Source: Amblyomma americanum (Eukaryota > Arthropoda > Arachnida > Ixodida > Ixodidae). From it: a stretch of 64,000 nt of DNA. Made by a program: the position numbers and the translations under genes. This document shows, piece after piece, positions 11,107-23,419 of the stretch; within the stretch, counting starts at the first letter, position 1; every line of letters starts with the position of its first letter. Where the stretch lies: NCBI RefSeq assembly GCF_052857255.1, contig NC_135497.1, positions 198,378,355-198,442,354 of the forward strand. The letters are read 5' to 3'. The notes beneath the pieces were generated by a model. It was not told where the DNA came from. It made no database searches and was given only the letters and a program-made list of their open reading frames with translations.

Positions 11107-11832
11107 ATATACTGACGGAAACTTTACACGTCGAAAATTTAGTTTTACGCTTAGGCAGAGGCGCCTTTAACGCCTGTAGATATAAGATACGTCATAAACA
11201 AACAAGTAGGCTCAGGTTTAAACGAGAATTTATCTGAAAAGCACGCATAATACTTAATGATAATAGCTCGTAATCGTGGATCGTTCCTCGCTGGAGTATA
11301 CTTGCGCATATAAGCAACTTACGCTCAGTGTTCTCACCGATGACGCGACGCTCTTCACATTTAAGCGCACTGTTTTCTTTGTGTAATGAGAAGTTAAACA
11401 ATGCTTCCAGTCGTTTTTTCCCGGCTGGTGCGACCTAGGTGGGCCAATGATGCCTATATGTGTGGCCCGCTGCAGATGACGCAAAGCTTCTTCGCCCCTT
11501 GATGTAGGCTTGGAAGGAAATCAATTCGGTGTGGCATGTAGCACAGAGAATCGATAGCCTGTTATGGTAACAGAATACTTCCAAAGGTAAACGTACACGT
11601 GGCTGGGGGCGGCGAGAGTGAAGATGGAAGGTTCGATTGGGATATTTTCCGAGGACAGTGTGTCCGTGGATGGCGCACGGCAGCGTTAATTGGAGAGGCA
11701 TGGTAGATGCCTTTGATCTGCGGCAGAAGTCAATGGGGCGATGAGCACCATAGGCTCGACCTTGCAAAGGGAAGGGGGTGCGCTGATTACTCAGTGTTGG
11801 CTGTTCGGGTGCACACGATGTTTTATGTCTCT
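11107..11832. other. No supported gene
   Basis: A minus-strand open frame of 110 codons (11435-11767) has no recognised motif. ACCTAGGTGGGCCA at about 11442 also occurs at about 42166 within a candidate repeat, so part of this stretch may be old repeat. Confidence 0.35.
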
Positions 11833-11988
11833 AGAATACTGCACCAGCGGCCGCCGCGGTGGCTCCGCGGTTACGGCGCTCGGCTGCTGACACTAAAGAC
11901 GCCGGTTCTATCCAGGCCGCGGCGGTCGCATTTCGACAGAGACAAAATTCTAGAGGCCCGTGCAGTGTGAGATGTCAGTGGACGTTAA

Positions 11989-14900
11989 AGGGGCCATAAA
12001 AACCTATTTTCGCTCATACCCTGCCTATCGTATTTAATTCTGAACTTTTTCCATTAAAATTTCCCCAAGTTTCAATTGATTCTGTGCGGTAATATTTTTA
12101 AAACGAATTTTTTCCCTTTGTTCTGCGAACTGATTGCCGGTCTGGCAACCTCTGATTGCGGACGTCAGGGGCATGCCCGCCCCGCGTCGTCTGCTGCGCA
12201 CTCTTGAGGTGCTTGTATGCACACTGTATACGGCGGTCGCTCGAAAAGTTTTTTTTTAGCTTATCGAAATAAAATGCATTTTCAGTGTTTTCTTTCCGGA
12301 AGTCGTCAGCTTAGTACGCGACCTGAGTGATCCTTTAGAAAGTGGACTTGCTCGTGGCAGCCCTTTTCTGATTGTTGAGGAAACAGAAATTGATGGACCC
12401 CTGCTTTATTATTTACGCTCATCAACATGTTATTTTTATGTTATGAGTGTGGTTTCTTTTGTGCAGTCAAGTGCTCCCCTATGTGAAAAGCAGCACGTGC
12501 CGTGCATGCCTTGGCCGATGTGCGCCATGAAAGCGGCGGCGTTTTGTAGCTGGCTACCAATTTCTTGTCCGCTGTTCATCTGCTCGATAAATAAACTCCT
12601 ATTATCACAAGGTCACACTTATTACGATTGTCAACCTTGAGGCACGAAAGGAGCAGAGAAAAGTGCCGAATGAGACGACTTGCCCGCTGCATGTGTGCAT
12701 TTGTAAGTCGAGCATACATTCCCTTCTTCTCGTAGAACCATTTTGCAGGAACCAAGCCGCTTGGAAAACCCTACGCGATTCGAATGCTTTTACTGCCCGC
12801 ACCGATGAATGGTCGCCGCCGTCTAAATGAGTGCTTGAAAAGAATAGTACATAGTTTAGCGTTTACTGTGGATGCGCATTGTGGCCTAGGAATGCGACGA
12901 ACACGACAACTGCAGCCCCATGCTGGGGTTGTTTGCATAGCTGTGTGCAAACAGTACTGCTCGTTTGCTTGGCATAAAACGCAAGGTAGGCTCTCCTTAT
13001 CGCAAATACAACGTATTATTGTCCACAGATTGTAGTTTTCCTCATTTAGACACTATGATAACACTGCAATAAGTGCCGATGATGCTATATCGCCTGCTTG
13101 GGAAACGCTTCGCGTAGGACCAGCGCTTCCCGCTAATTGTATCTGCTTCCTCTTATGTCATCGGTATTTAATTCTAAAGCGCTTTAACTAAAAATACGTT
13201 CGGACATTACTTGAATAAATGAAAACAGCCAAATTTGTTGTCCGCAGTCGACGCCGACGGCTGTTGCCGGCTGCCTTCAGCGGATGCTGTGCAAGCTGGG
13301 TCACATATCGGCACTTCCCCCTTATTGTACTCGCGCCCTGCGATGTAGGCAGTCATCGATTTGAGGGCACTGTGGCCAAAACTATGCTGGACAGCTATTT
13401 TCAGGCGCTAAAACTTGCGAATTCGCTCTCCGCAGTCGTCTAAATCACACACACGAATCCTGCGTACTAGCTAGGCCTCGTCACGAAAGGGGCCGGCGGT
13501 CCACCGTGGGCCGAAATTCAAGCATCTGGCAGGAGTTCCCCGCTGATTAGTATGAAAGTGTGAAGATATGAAATGCAGCCGCTCGTTTCGCTTTTTTTAT
13601 AGGATAAGGTACCCAAGCGCAGTTTTTCAAAATCGCACACACGAATCCTGCGTATTAGCTAGGCCTCGTCACGAAAGGGGGAGGCGGTCTACCGTGGGCC
13701 GAAATTCAAGTATCTGGCAGTTCTCCCCTGATTAGTATGAAAGTGTGAAGATATGAAATGCAGCCGCTCGTTTTGCTTTTTTTTCGATACGTATAAGGTA
13801 CACAAGCGCAGTTTTTCGAAATCGCACTCACGAATCCTGCGTACTAGCTAGGCCTTGTCACGAAAGGGGCCGGCGGTCCACCGTCGGCCGAAATTGAAGC
13901 ATCTGGCAGGTGTTCCGTGCTGATTAGTCTGATGGTGTGAAGATATGAAATGCAGCCGCTCGTTTCGATTTTTTTTCGATACGTATAAGGTACACAAGCG
14001 CAGTTTTTCGAAATCGCACACACGAATCCTGCATACTAGCTAGGCCTCGTCACGAAAGGGGCCGGCGGTCCACCGTCGGCCGAAATTGAAGCATCTGGCA
14101 GGTGTTCCGTGCTGATTAGTATGATGGTGTGAAGATATGAAATGCAGCCGCTCGTTTCGCTTTTTTTCGATACGGATAAGGTACACAAGCGCAGTTTTTC
14201 GGGCCGTCTATTCACCGGGCGTGAAGCTTTCGCTTGGCTGCACAAGCCCAGGCGAAGGCGACGAGCGACGAGCGGCACCATCGTGCGGCGTTTTCTGCCC
14301 GTGTCGCTCAATTGCCTCACCGATAGGATCTCTGCGCAGGTACCGAATGAAAGCACATCTTCGATGGTGCACGCACATCGCGTATGTCGCCGTGGCTAGC
14401 ATCAGGTACAATAAGATTTAAAATTATTAAGGTTATAGAATGTCACGCCAACTAGTCCCCCACCACACTATGCTAGTTCCCACTAAGTTCACTCTTTACA
14501 CTACTGCGATACAGGGTCGTTGGTCGTGCTGGCGTCGTCGTCGGTCTAGCTTGACAGACCAGTGCGTCAGCGATGGCATTTGCATACCGACCAGCGAACC
14601 GACTGCCGATCGACGTCCCATCGACCTTGAGTAACCGGACCCTATGCCTATACCGAAGAATAACTGCGTTACTATTATTAACGCTTTTGCGGCACCAGAC
14701 ACTCATATATGGGGGACGACTGCAACTTCGACCGCCCGCGGAACTACAGGGGACAAGAGACCTCGCTGCGCATATTTCAGCAACGAGAGCAGACGACGTT
14801 GCTCCGTGTATGCCGTGGTGACGTCCCGATAGCATTCAATATGGCGGTCGCTGCCGGTGGGAGGAGTTTCCCGTTCTCAATTTCGATCGCATTTTTTGGA

Positions 14901-15010
14901 ATATAGTGCTCGTCCAGGGCAGCCAAATTTCGGAAACTGAATCATAAGCTCTTTTATTAGTTACGGAAGCACAAAACTGCAATATGAAGAACGACCATGT
15001 CATGGCCCCT
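11989..15010. mobile_element. TTAA-flanked 3,022-bp DNA element with internal tandem repeats
   Basis: The element sits inside a SINE and is flanked by TTAA (11985-11988 and 15011-15014). The left end reads AGGGGCCATAAAAACC. The reverse complement of the right end reads AGGGGCCATGACATGG. The clear terminal inverted repeat is therefore short, 9 bp plus the TTAA. The interior holds four tandem ~190-bp units (13442-14200). No transposase motif was found in any frame, so it looks non-autonomous. TTAA target and AGGGG terminus fit my memory of Kolobok/T2 termini; piggyBac is the alternative. Several open frames inside (up to 120 codons) overlap each other on both strands and show no motif. Confidence 0.85.
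13442..14200. repeat. Four tandem copies of a ~190-bp unit
   Basis: Copies start at 13442, 13630, 13819 and 14011, giving periods of 188, 189 and 192 bp; the last copy ends near 14200. Each begins AAATCRCACWCACGAATCCT and contains CTAGGCCTYGTCACGAAAGG, GATATGAAATGCAGCCGCTC and a T run. Copies 3 and 4 are closest to each other (both have GGTGTTCCGTGCTGATTAG). The array is wholly inside the TTAA element. The spacing is far too long for a CRISPR array, and there are no unique spacers. Confidence 0.93.
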
Positions 15011-15327
15011 TTAAAGAGCCCTAGGTGGTCGAAATTTCCGTAGCCCTTCACTACGGCGTGCTTCATAGCCCGAGTCGCTTCAGGACGTTAAACCCACACA
15101 AACTAAGCTAAAACCAAGAATACTGCACCAAACTGCCGCCTCTACTTTCATCACAGTTGGCTGCGGACGCCGGGAATACGCAGAACAAATTATTGCGACG
15201 GTGGTCTCAGACAAGGATCTTCCGAAAAGGGCCCGAGGGACTCCAGACACGGCTGCTAGGATGGTTGGTATCACATGACATTTTCGCAAAACTAATGAGG
15301 CCGGCTGACAGTTCAGCCGAAAGGGAT

Positions 15328-15443
15328 TATGGGTTATGGTTAAGGGGGGTTGAACGTCCCAGGGAGACTAAGGCTATGAGGGACGCCGTAGTGAAAGGCT
15401 CCGGAAATTTCGACCAACTGGGGTTCTTTAACGTGCCCTGACA
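15328..15443 (-). mobile_element. Second-type SINE, 3' fragment
   Basis: On the minus strand: TGTCAGGGCACGTTAAAGAA, then CCCCAGTTGGTCGAAATTTC, then CACTACGGCGTCCCTCATAG and GGGACGTTCAACCCCCC. This is the 3' half of the SINE type whose split copy ends only 200 bp away, in the opposite direction. The head is absent. Confidence 0.72.
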
Positions 15444-15810
15444 TTGGGTTTGATCTAGCGCTTAAAAAAGGTGTGAGCGTTAACACGTCTGTTTTGCCAC
15501 CTGTGAGAACACAAGAAAAACTGGCAAGCCGAAAGGGAAGGTTCGTCTGGACTGACTGTGAACTGAAGTCATTAAATGTCTGTTAAAAATATTTTTTCGC
15601 TTTAAAGGAAGCGACCGGTTCCTTTTGTAGGAGATGTGTCATTTGTACCACACACGTGGATGAACTATACGTAAGCCATCTGTTCGTGACTGGATGTCGA
15701 TAGGTAAACGCTGACACGAAAGCTGTCTGAGTGGCGTTCGTCAGCTGAGTGAAAACCTGCTTTGCTTTCTCTATCTATACCGTGAGCGGGCGGACGCCGT
15801 CACGCCGTTG
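15444..15810. other. No supported gene
   Basis: Spacer with no recognisable gene or repeat. An imperfect palindrome (AAAGGAAGCGACCGGTTCCTTT, about 15603-15624) is the only structure seen. Confidence 0.4.
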
Positions 15811-16145
15811 GCGGTGGTGAAAAACTTTATTTGGAAAGGTTGACTGGGAGACCGTCCTCGTGGGCTGGGTCCTCAGTACAGGACTCCGATAGCTTCTGTA
15901 ACCCTGCAGGCCCGCTCAATCGGCCGTTGCTGATCGCCCAGGCTGGAGCTGGACAGAGCAACTTCCCGTGAGGAGGAAGGTCTGCTCGTGGCGGAGGGGG
16001 TTCATCCAGAGCTGGCACCACGCCGCGGTGTCCGTTCTTGACAAGGATGAGCGGCGTGGTGGAAGAGTTCTTCGTAGTATTCGAGGATCTGCGAGTATAT
16101 GAGTAGGTGTGCTGGTAGTCTCCACTGTTGCAGAGAAACTCATCT
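15811..16145 (-). mobile_element. Possible 3' end of a retroelement
   Basis: On the minus strand this segment is GC-rich and ends in CAAATAAAGTTTTTCACCACC, that is, a poly(A) signal close to a sharp change in base composition. Two overlapping minus-strand open frames (15827-16021 and 15916-16143) run through it. The layout resembles the 3' terminus of a LINE or an expressed sequence, but no catalytic motif is visible. It could also be the last exon or 3' UTR of a host transcript. Confidence 0.35.
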
Positions 16146-18419
16146 AACGCAATGGGACGAAGCTAGCGTGCTCAACACCCACGAGCTCTTCTTTCGTGGT
16201 TTATACATTGGGATATATAAAGATATTTAGGTAATCGTATGGTTGCAGCTAAGAGTATTTTATTATGACTTTTTTTAGGAATACCACAAATAATACTCTC
16301 GTTGTTCAGGCTAGAAGTGCTGTGATGCACGTGTCATATCAAAATCTTTCAGGCATCCACAAGACAATGCAAAATTGCAGAAAGTGATCACATCTTCCTT
16401 GAGCTTAGCTGGTATGACCAGGGCATTTTTTTCCACTAAAGTTCTGGCCATAGATATAGAAACAGCATTCTAGCTAGCACGGTTTTTCGATATTTGCCGA
16501 ACTTTGGCGCCTGGCTGTGGGTGCAGTAGTTCTGTCAGCAGACAGACAGTCAATTTCGTAATAGGTTACGGGGTGGGTCGTCTTAAACAAAAAGGCTTCT
16601 TGTGCGGGATGAAACACGCTTAAGTGTCAAACCTTGAAAAATTTATTTGTCCACCTTAACCTCTGTCGCCCCGTGCTACGTTTCGTTAACTTAGAATTCA
16701 TTCCGTTACTCTAACGAATCATATATTATCTGTTACTCCTAAAAACCACATAGTTCGAGTATGTGGAAAGCCGAATGCATGCAGAAAGCTCTGTGTTTCC
16801 TCTGCTCCGAGTAAAAGGGCACTAAGGACGTTAGCTGCATTTAGGCAACTATTTTCTAGTGTCTCTGAGTCATCAGGAAGCCATGCCCCTCCCTTTTTTG
16901 TTTTTATCTCATGCAATTGCTTCTCAATACTCTGTTCCTGTCAGGGCTTGCTCCTGACCGCCTCCAGTGCACACACGAAGCAGCCACCAATGCGAAGAAA
17001 AACATACTTTGATTAGGCAGTGAGTGTTGCGTGGAATTGAGGATTTAAATAAGAAATTTCGCTGGCGTGACCGCTTCGAAGGAAGAACTTTTTGAGTCAC
17101 CTAATGGTGGAATCTGTGTTTCTTGCGGTTGTGAAAGTTCAGTTTTAAATGTCTATGCAGCATTCTTGCCAGGATTTTACTCGGCTGTTCTCTTTTGATG
17201 TTCGACTGTTGCCTTATAGTCAGCAACCGATGCGGCCTCCAAGTTTACCATACCCTGCCATTCACTTCCTGCCCGATAAAACACACCTTTTTGGGCACCG
17301 GAGATATGAAAGTACAATACGGAGAAACAGAGAATACGACCACATAGTGGGCGGAAAGAGACTCACAATTCTGAAAGTTTGACCTGCCATTTTAGCAGAT
17401 TTGAAATTCGCATACCTTTTGTCGGGCAGTCAAGAGCTGGGTTCTTTGAGGTTATCTTTCGAGGCAACGTTATATCAATGCTTTGATGCGTCGTCCGTAA
17501 AAAAGAAGGAGTCTTTAGAATGCGTGATGGTGATCGGTGCCCCGCCTGCGCTTGTTATTTCGTCATTTACTGCTTGCACGGGCATCGTAACAGCTCTGGG
17601 GTTGCTTTCTGCGCAAAGCAGCAGCAGGTTGTGAAAATGGGTGAAGGTCACTTTTACTTGGTATTTTGTTCCAGTGAGTCTTCACCTTTCGGTGTTTAAG
17701 CGGTGTCCTCAGAAAATTTATTTCCCTAGAAATGTGAAAGGAGTGCTTTACGAGTGACGCAGGGTAAGATCACAGATAATGAGAGGTCGAGTGAAGCGAA
17801 CATATTTATTATGTTAGTATGGAATATAATTCCATAGTGAGTTTGCAGCGAAAGTCAAATTATCTTTTGCGTCAGTAATAGTTTGTTCAGGGTCGATTCA
17901 GTGACGCCCTGCTCAAGTAACAATATTAGGCTAGGGGGGGAGGGGAGGTTATAGTGCCTTAAAAATAATGGTTTTACAGACTGAGAAAAAGTCTATCTGT
18001 TTCGACTTACTGGGCCTACCTTGCGGCTTAATCTCCTAAAGACAGATCTAGGTCGTCCAGCAACAGATTACCAAAACATTACACTCCAAGACCTTAACGC
18101 CGTATTGACAATTTCAACCTGAGTGGAATTAAAATGTTATTAAAGCTGCTACAATATGAATACGTTCAGCATGCCATGATTGCCATGATTATTGTGGTTG
18201 ACAACGTGGGTAAAATTGTAAAGCATGACAATGGTCACAAGTTCGCATTCAAAGCAGTAGAAGATGAATTCTTTTCGGTAGAAGATTGCAGGCTCTTGTG
18301 ATTAGTTGGTGGCTTTAAAAATATGAGTGACTGCTTCTCAATATTTTGTCCAGCAAAAGCTCAACTTCACGACCAAAGTTGCAAAAGTCGAGCCATCGCT
18401 GAAGCATTGTCTTTGACCT
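16146..18419. other. No supported gene
   Basis: About 2.3 kb without a recognised feature. It has a short G-rich run (17932-17948). Open frames of 65-77 codons (for example 17149-17382 and 17401-17634) carry no motifs. Confidence 0.4.
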
Positions 18420-18531
18420 TGAATAAATAAATAAAATAAATATTGCAGCGACTGGGATTCGAACCTGCGGCGGAGTGAGCAGGTCAGCTTTACTGCCGAC
18501 TGCACGAGAGCACTATGCTATAGCCGCAGTT
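18420..18531 (-). mobile_element. tRNA-derived SINE with AAAT-rich tail (family 4)
   Basis: On the minus strand it begins GCGGCTATAGCATAGTGCTC (A-box-like), continues through CAGTCGGCAGTAAAGCTG, and has a perfect B box GGTTCGAATCCC, then an ATTTATTTTATTTATTTATT tail (18420-18441). The T-arm stem is mismatched (GCAGG against CCCAG) and the acceptor ends do not pair, so it is not a working tRNA gene. The A/T-rich tail directly after the tRNA-like part suggests a short retroposed element. Confidence 0.65.
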
Positions 18532-19070
18532 CTTCGTTTTTATTGCATGAAAATATTGCCGAAAAGAAAAATTTAAATATGCTTATGCTACAAACCACCA
18601 GGCTGCGTAATACGAGCCTACCATACCCCCGCACGTCTCCACCTTCCCAAAAATTAAAATTCTGGGAGGCACACACATGAATCTAGATAGGGGAGCAAGC
18701 TAGGCGGCTCTTTCAGGGCAGCATATACTGCTCGCACCAAAGCGCACTGTTCACAGAATGATTTCGATTGCTTTGATTAGGTGTGGCGGTCCATCATACG
18801 GCTCTTCCAGAGACTAAATAGTCCACAAAAAATAAATAATCACACGGAACAACAAAGTTTTCTCAACGGGAAAAAAACGGATACTGTAGGGTGTGTCTTC
18901 AATGTCCCTCTTAAGTGTTCGCTGCAATATGTCCCAGAAGAGCACAACATCACTGCAGAGAATAAAACAATGATCAATGAATGGTCTTCGGCGAATTGCA
19001 CAGGCGGGAAACTTATCGTTCATGGCGAAATCATCTCCTTAGCATGAAGCCACGCCTTTACAGGCAGCGT

Positions 19071-19430
19071 CTATGTGTGAAGTTTAAAGAACGTTTTCGC
19101 AGCGGATGAAATCCACATTCGCTTAGCACGTTTTAAAAGACTGGTGTCAAGGAACTCCAGAACACGTTGCCGATAAAACAGTACAGGAAACAAATATTTT
19201 TTAAGTACCTGAGTCACCTGCGTTCTGGAGAGGCTATACAGGTAAGCTAAGGAAAATTGCGCAGCTAGGAAATTGAAGGTGTCAGCAACTTCCTTATGGA
19301 ATCCCCATAAAGTCCCTTCATGAGTTTGTGCAGTCGATGCGAATAGGAAAGGCCAATGAGCACTAACACGCCTAATAAGCAGAGCTACTAAAAAGGGCTT
19401 GTTTGTCGATTTGAAAAAGAAAAAAAAAAT
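19071..19430 (-). pseudogene. C-terminal region of the L1/Tx1-like LINE ORF2
   Basis: The longest open part of the LINE. It encodes NKPFLVALLIRRVSAHWPFL and a basic, aromatic-rich stretch to KTFFKLHT. It is followed, after a stop near 19071, by the zinc-motif segment in another frame (18814-19023). Residues upstream of about 19430 in the same open frame belong to the insert and not to the LINE. Confidence 0.7.
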
Positions 19431-19832
19431 TGGCAGTGGCTTAACTTGGCTAACCCTGGAATTCAGCGAAAAGCAGTCACGCTTGCTAAGCGTCTGAGAC
19501 TCGTCCATGGCAGCTCCGCTTGGCTATGACGTGGTATCACATGGGCTTCCTTCCGACACCCCCATCGGAGGTCATCACGTGGCTTCACGTCACCCCATCG
19601 GATGTTCTTAACGTCAAAGGTCAACAAAAGGTCACCCAATGTCAAAGGTCATAGGTCAACTAAAGGTAATCGGTCAAGGTCAGGGGTCAAGGGTACGACA
19701 CCATAATTTTGTACCACATATGGTCATACACGGCTAACGTGGTTGGGTTGAAGATCGTTGAAGGTCATTCGCTTGTCTACGCGTCGATGACTGCTTTACA
19801 TAGCGCAGTGAAGCTTTTCGCTTCAAAAAACG
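19430..19832. mobile_element. ~400-bp insert rich in AGGTCA half-sites
   Basis: The insert lies between two parts of one LINE, so it came later. Boundaries are approximate. It holds seven exact AGGTCA on the plus strand, starting at 19569, 19618, 19629, 19646, 19653, 19677 and 19762, plus near matches (GGGTCA at 19684). The outer parts contain TTTTCGCT-type sequence in inverted orientation (GCTTTTCGCTTC near 19812 and CAGCGAAAAGC near 19463). No coding motif is present and no clear target-site duplication was found, so the class is unknown. Confidence 0.65.
19569..19767 (+). promoter_or_regulatory. Cluster of nuclear-receptor half-sites (AGGTCA)
   Basis: AGGTCA is the half-site bound by RXR/USP, EcR and related receptors. 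Two pairs have a classical spacing: 19618-19623 with 19629-19634 (direct repeat, spacer 5) and 19646-19651 with 19653-19658 (direct repeat, spacer 1). Seven exact sites on one strand in 200 bp is far above chance. Whether they bind anything in life is unknown; they may simply be an old internal tandem repeat. Confidence 0.45.
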
Positions 19833-20610
19833 CGAAACAAGCTGATGCACGAATAAGTGAAAAGGCCTATTCCACCAGACTAGAGAAATAAACAGGGTTC
19901 ACGACGCATGGGCTCTCATTGGGAGCGCCATACGAAGGTAGAGAATATTCTGTGCATCACCTGCACTTTCTTTCTCGGAGAATGAAGAACTTAAAGTACA
20001 TAGGCATGTTTTGCAAATGTTTTGCAAATAAACAAAGTGTTGCAGGCTTGATCCCGAGCAAACACTGACAGGTCCCTACCCACCCTGGCCTGGGCTGGTC
20101 GCCTCATGGACATTATCTGTGAATCCCAGTAGGCAACACTGTGGCGAATTTTTGCTGAGGAGCCCTTAGGTTCTGAAGGAGGCCGCAGTACCAACTTTTA
20201 CCACAAAATGACTTGGCCTCGCACCCAAATGACCAAACCAAAGCCCTTTGAATTTATCTAAATCAAGAGCCGCACCTGATACCTCGCAAAACTGTACAGT
20301 CAAACGTAGTGCTGGGAATAACAGCGCGAGACGCGTACATTCCCAGCAGTATGTACCAACTCGCTCAACTCTCCGTTTTATTCAAACGTAGTGCCTCAAG
20401 TACACTCTTTTTGTCAGAAAAAAAGGGGACGACATCATCAGCATAGGCTAAAATCTTAACTTCACATTGTTCTAGGGGGAAACCACGGATAGTTGCGCTG
20501 TTAATAATACTGAAGCAAAGGGGTTCAAGACAGAGCAAACAACAAAGGCGATAATTGACTGCCTTGCCTAAGAGATGATTTCAGTGCAATGGGTTTGGTT
20601 AGCTTTTGCA

Positions 20611-21234
20611 GGCGATCACGCCTCGTGTTAAACTGCAACGCACTATCGTATTATTATCCACTGCACATCGTCGTCTTCATCAACTTCCATCTGCGGCGCG
20701 AACAGATCACATCAGCTTAACCTCGATTAGAGCTTAACCGGAGTGTAATATAGTCGCTAGACGTGCTGACGACCTAGAAAAGCAAAACCATGAGCCAATC
20801 AGGCTAAACAGATGCTTTCGCACGTCTATTCTGTTTAACTACGTAAACTCCTGGCCATTATTTTTTCCAGATTTTTTGAATATAATTGAAACTTTAAATT
20901 AAACATTCGAAAATGAAAACGGAGCAGTTGTAGTTCCATCAGCTGTGTAATAAAACCAACAAAGAACAATATTTCTCAAAGCCAGCGTATAACTGGAGAC
21001 GTGTGGGCCGGGGGCCATACTTTACGAAGTTTAATTTTGTTTTTCATTTCATTCACACGTGATGTCAGTCGTAACGAAAGCAAGAGGAAGTCGGGAACCG
21101 GACGGCCAGTCACAGACACCGCCTTTAATGTGGCGCGGTGGCCGCTAGCCATACTGTATACACACTCCGCATCCAGTATGGACGTGTCACCGAGACTATT
21201 CTCCACCGCACTCTTTGCCGAGACGAGATTAGTG
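20611..21234. other. No supported gene
   Basis: Sequence between a LINE fragment and a dispersed repeat. No recognisable gene. The GC-rich part after 21100 may be the beginning of the dispersed repeat. Confidence 0.35.
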
Positions 21235-21470
21235 CCGATAAAGTTCGTCCGGCGTGTCAAACACGTCGTCGTGCTCCGTCATCTCTCGGTGTCGACGCCG
21301 GTCCGGCAGTGCGGCAGGGACATGGGTCGCGTTTATGCAAGTATACGTGGTTTCTTAGTCGTGTTTATTCCACAACCAGCCTGATGTCATCCTGCACAGC
21401 CTACGTCATCGGGAGCAGCAGCCAGTTGTAGAGGACCAAACGAAATGATATGTTAAACAATACGGCCCCC
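21235..21470 (+). repeat. Dispersed repeat, copy 1 of 2
   Basis: About 235 bp, similar in order and sequence to 56845-57075. Shared blocks include CGTCGTCGT.CTCCGTCA, then a GACA.GGG.CGCGTT block, then CGTGTTTAT, then GAGGACCA.A.GAA and ATACGGCCC. Both copies have the same orientation. The class is unknown; the GC-rich content could be from an LTR or a non-autonomous element. Confidence 0.6.
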
Positions 21471-21499
21471 GGGTTGTAGCAGCAGTTTATCATTCATAT

Positions 21500-21640
21500 T
21501 CAGTTAGTTGGGCGGCTGACATTAAGAAGTCTGCGGGGATGCGGTGGCTGCAGCTGGCAAAGAACAGTGTTAATTGGATAGAAATGGGAAAGGCCTTTTC
21601 TCTGCAGTGGGCGTAGTCAGGCTGCTGCCGCCGCTGCTGC
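21500..21640 (+). mobile_element. C-terminal end of an RTE-like LINE
   Basis: A short plus-strand frame reads WAADIKKSAGMRWLQLAK, then NWIEMGKAFSLQWA and a stop near 21617. The pattern (W..DIKK.AG.RW.Q.A....W..MG.AF..QW) is the well-known C-terminus of RTE-type and related LINE ORFs. After the stop comes a short CTG/CCG-rich 3' part. Everything upstream of the C-terminus is missing, as expected for 5'-truncated insertion. Confidence 0.65.

Positions 21641-23419
<1,779 letters not shown>

Larger units (their letters stand above)
11847..15116 (+). mobile_element. Second-type tRNA-derived SINE split by a 3-kb insertion
   Basis: The SINE lies in two halves, 11847-11988 and 15011-15116. The first half has the head CCGCCGCGGTGGCTCCGCGG, a degraded B-box area, and the body up to GTCAGTGGACGTTAA. 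The second half continues with AGAGCCCTAGGTGGTCGAAA and ends CGTTAAACCCACACAAAC. The 14-bp sequence AGAATACTGCACCA flanks the pair (11833-11846 and 15117-15130). It is the target-site duplication of the SINE itself and shows that both halves are one insertion. The interrupting element is 11989-15010. The head-to-tail order matches the intact copy at 43336-43572. Confidence 0.9.
18640..20610 (-). mobile_element. 5'-truncated LINE of L1/Tx1-like type, split by a ~400-bp insert
   Basis: Three parts in order on the minus strand. (1) Reverse transcriptase: RQGSQLSPLLFALS near 20551-20585, then KILAYADDVV with the catalytic YADD at 20429-20446. (2) RDLSVFARDQACNTLF and KTFAKHAYVL (19991-20080). (3) After the insert at about 19430-19832, the C-terminal region (PFLVALLIRRVSAHWPFL, TAQTHEGTLWGFHKEV, KTFFKLHT), then DHCFILCSDVVLFWDILQ, the end of a CCHC-type zinc motif. 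The zinc motif is damaged: the first Cys reads Ser in the likely original frame, and a frameshift lies before DHC. The element is dead. The clade name is an inference from the QGxxLSPLLF motif and the C-terminal zinc motif. Confidence 0.8.

Noticed and set aside
13442..14200. CRISPR-like array
   Set aside because: Units of ~190 bp are repeated over their full length with no unique spacers.
15603..15624. AAAGGAAGCGACCGGTTCCTTT palindrome as an operator or terminator
   Set aside because: Isolated imperfect palindrome in non-coding eukaryotic DNA, no function can be supported.
18443..18531. tRNA gene on the minus strand
   Set aside because: The B box is perfect, but the T-arm stem and the acceptor ends do not pair, and an AAAT-rich tail follows. 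It is a tRNA-derived retroposon.
20768..20830. RADDL-like plus-strand motif as an RT catalytic box
   Set aside because: No other RT motif lies on either side in that frame.
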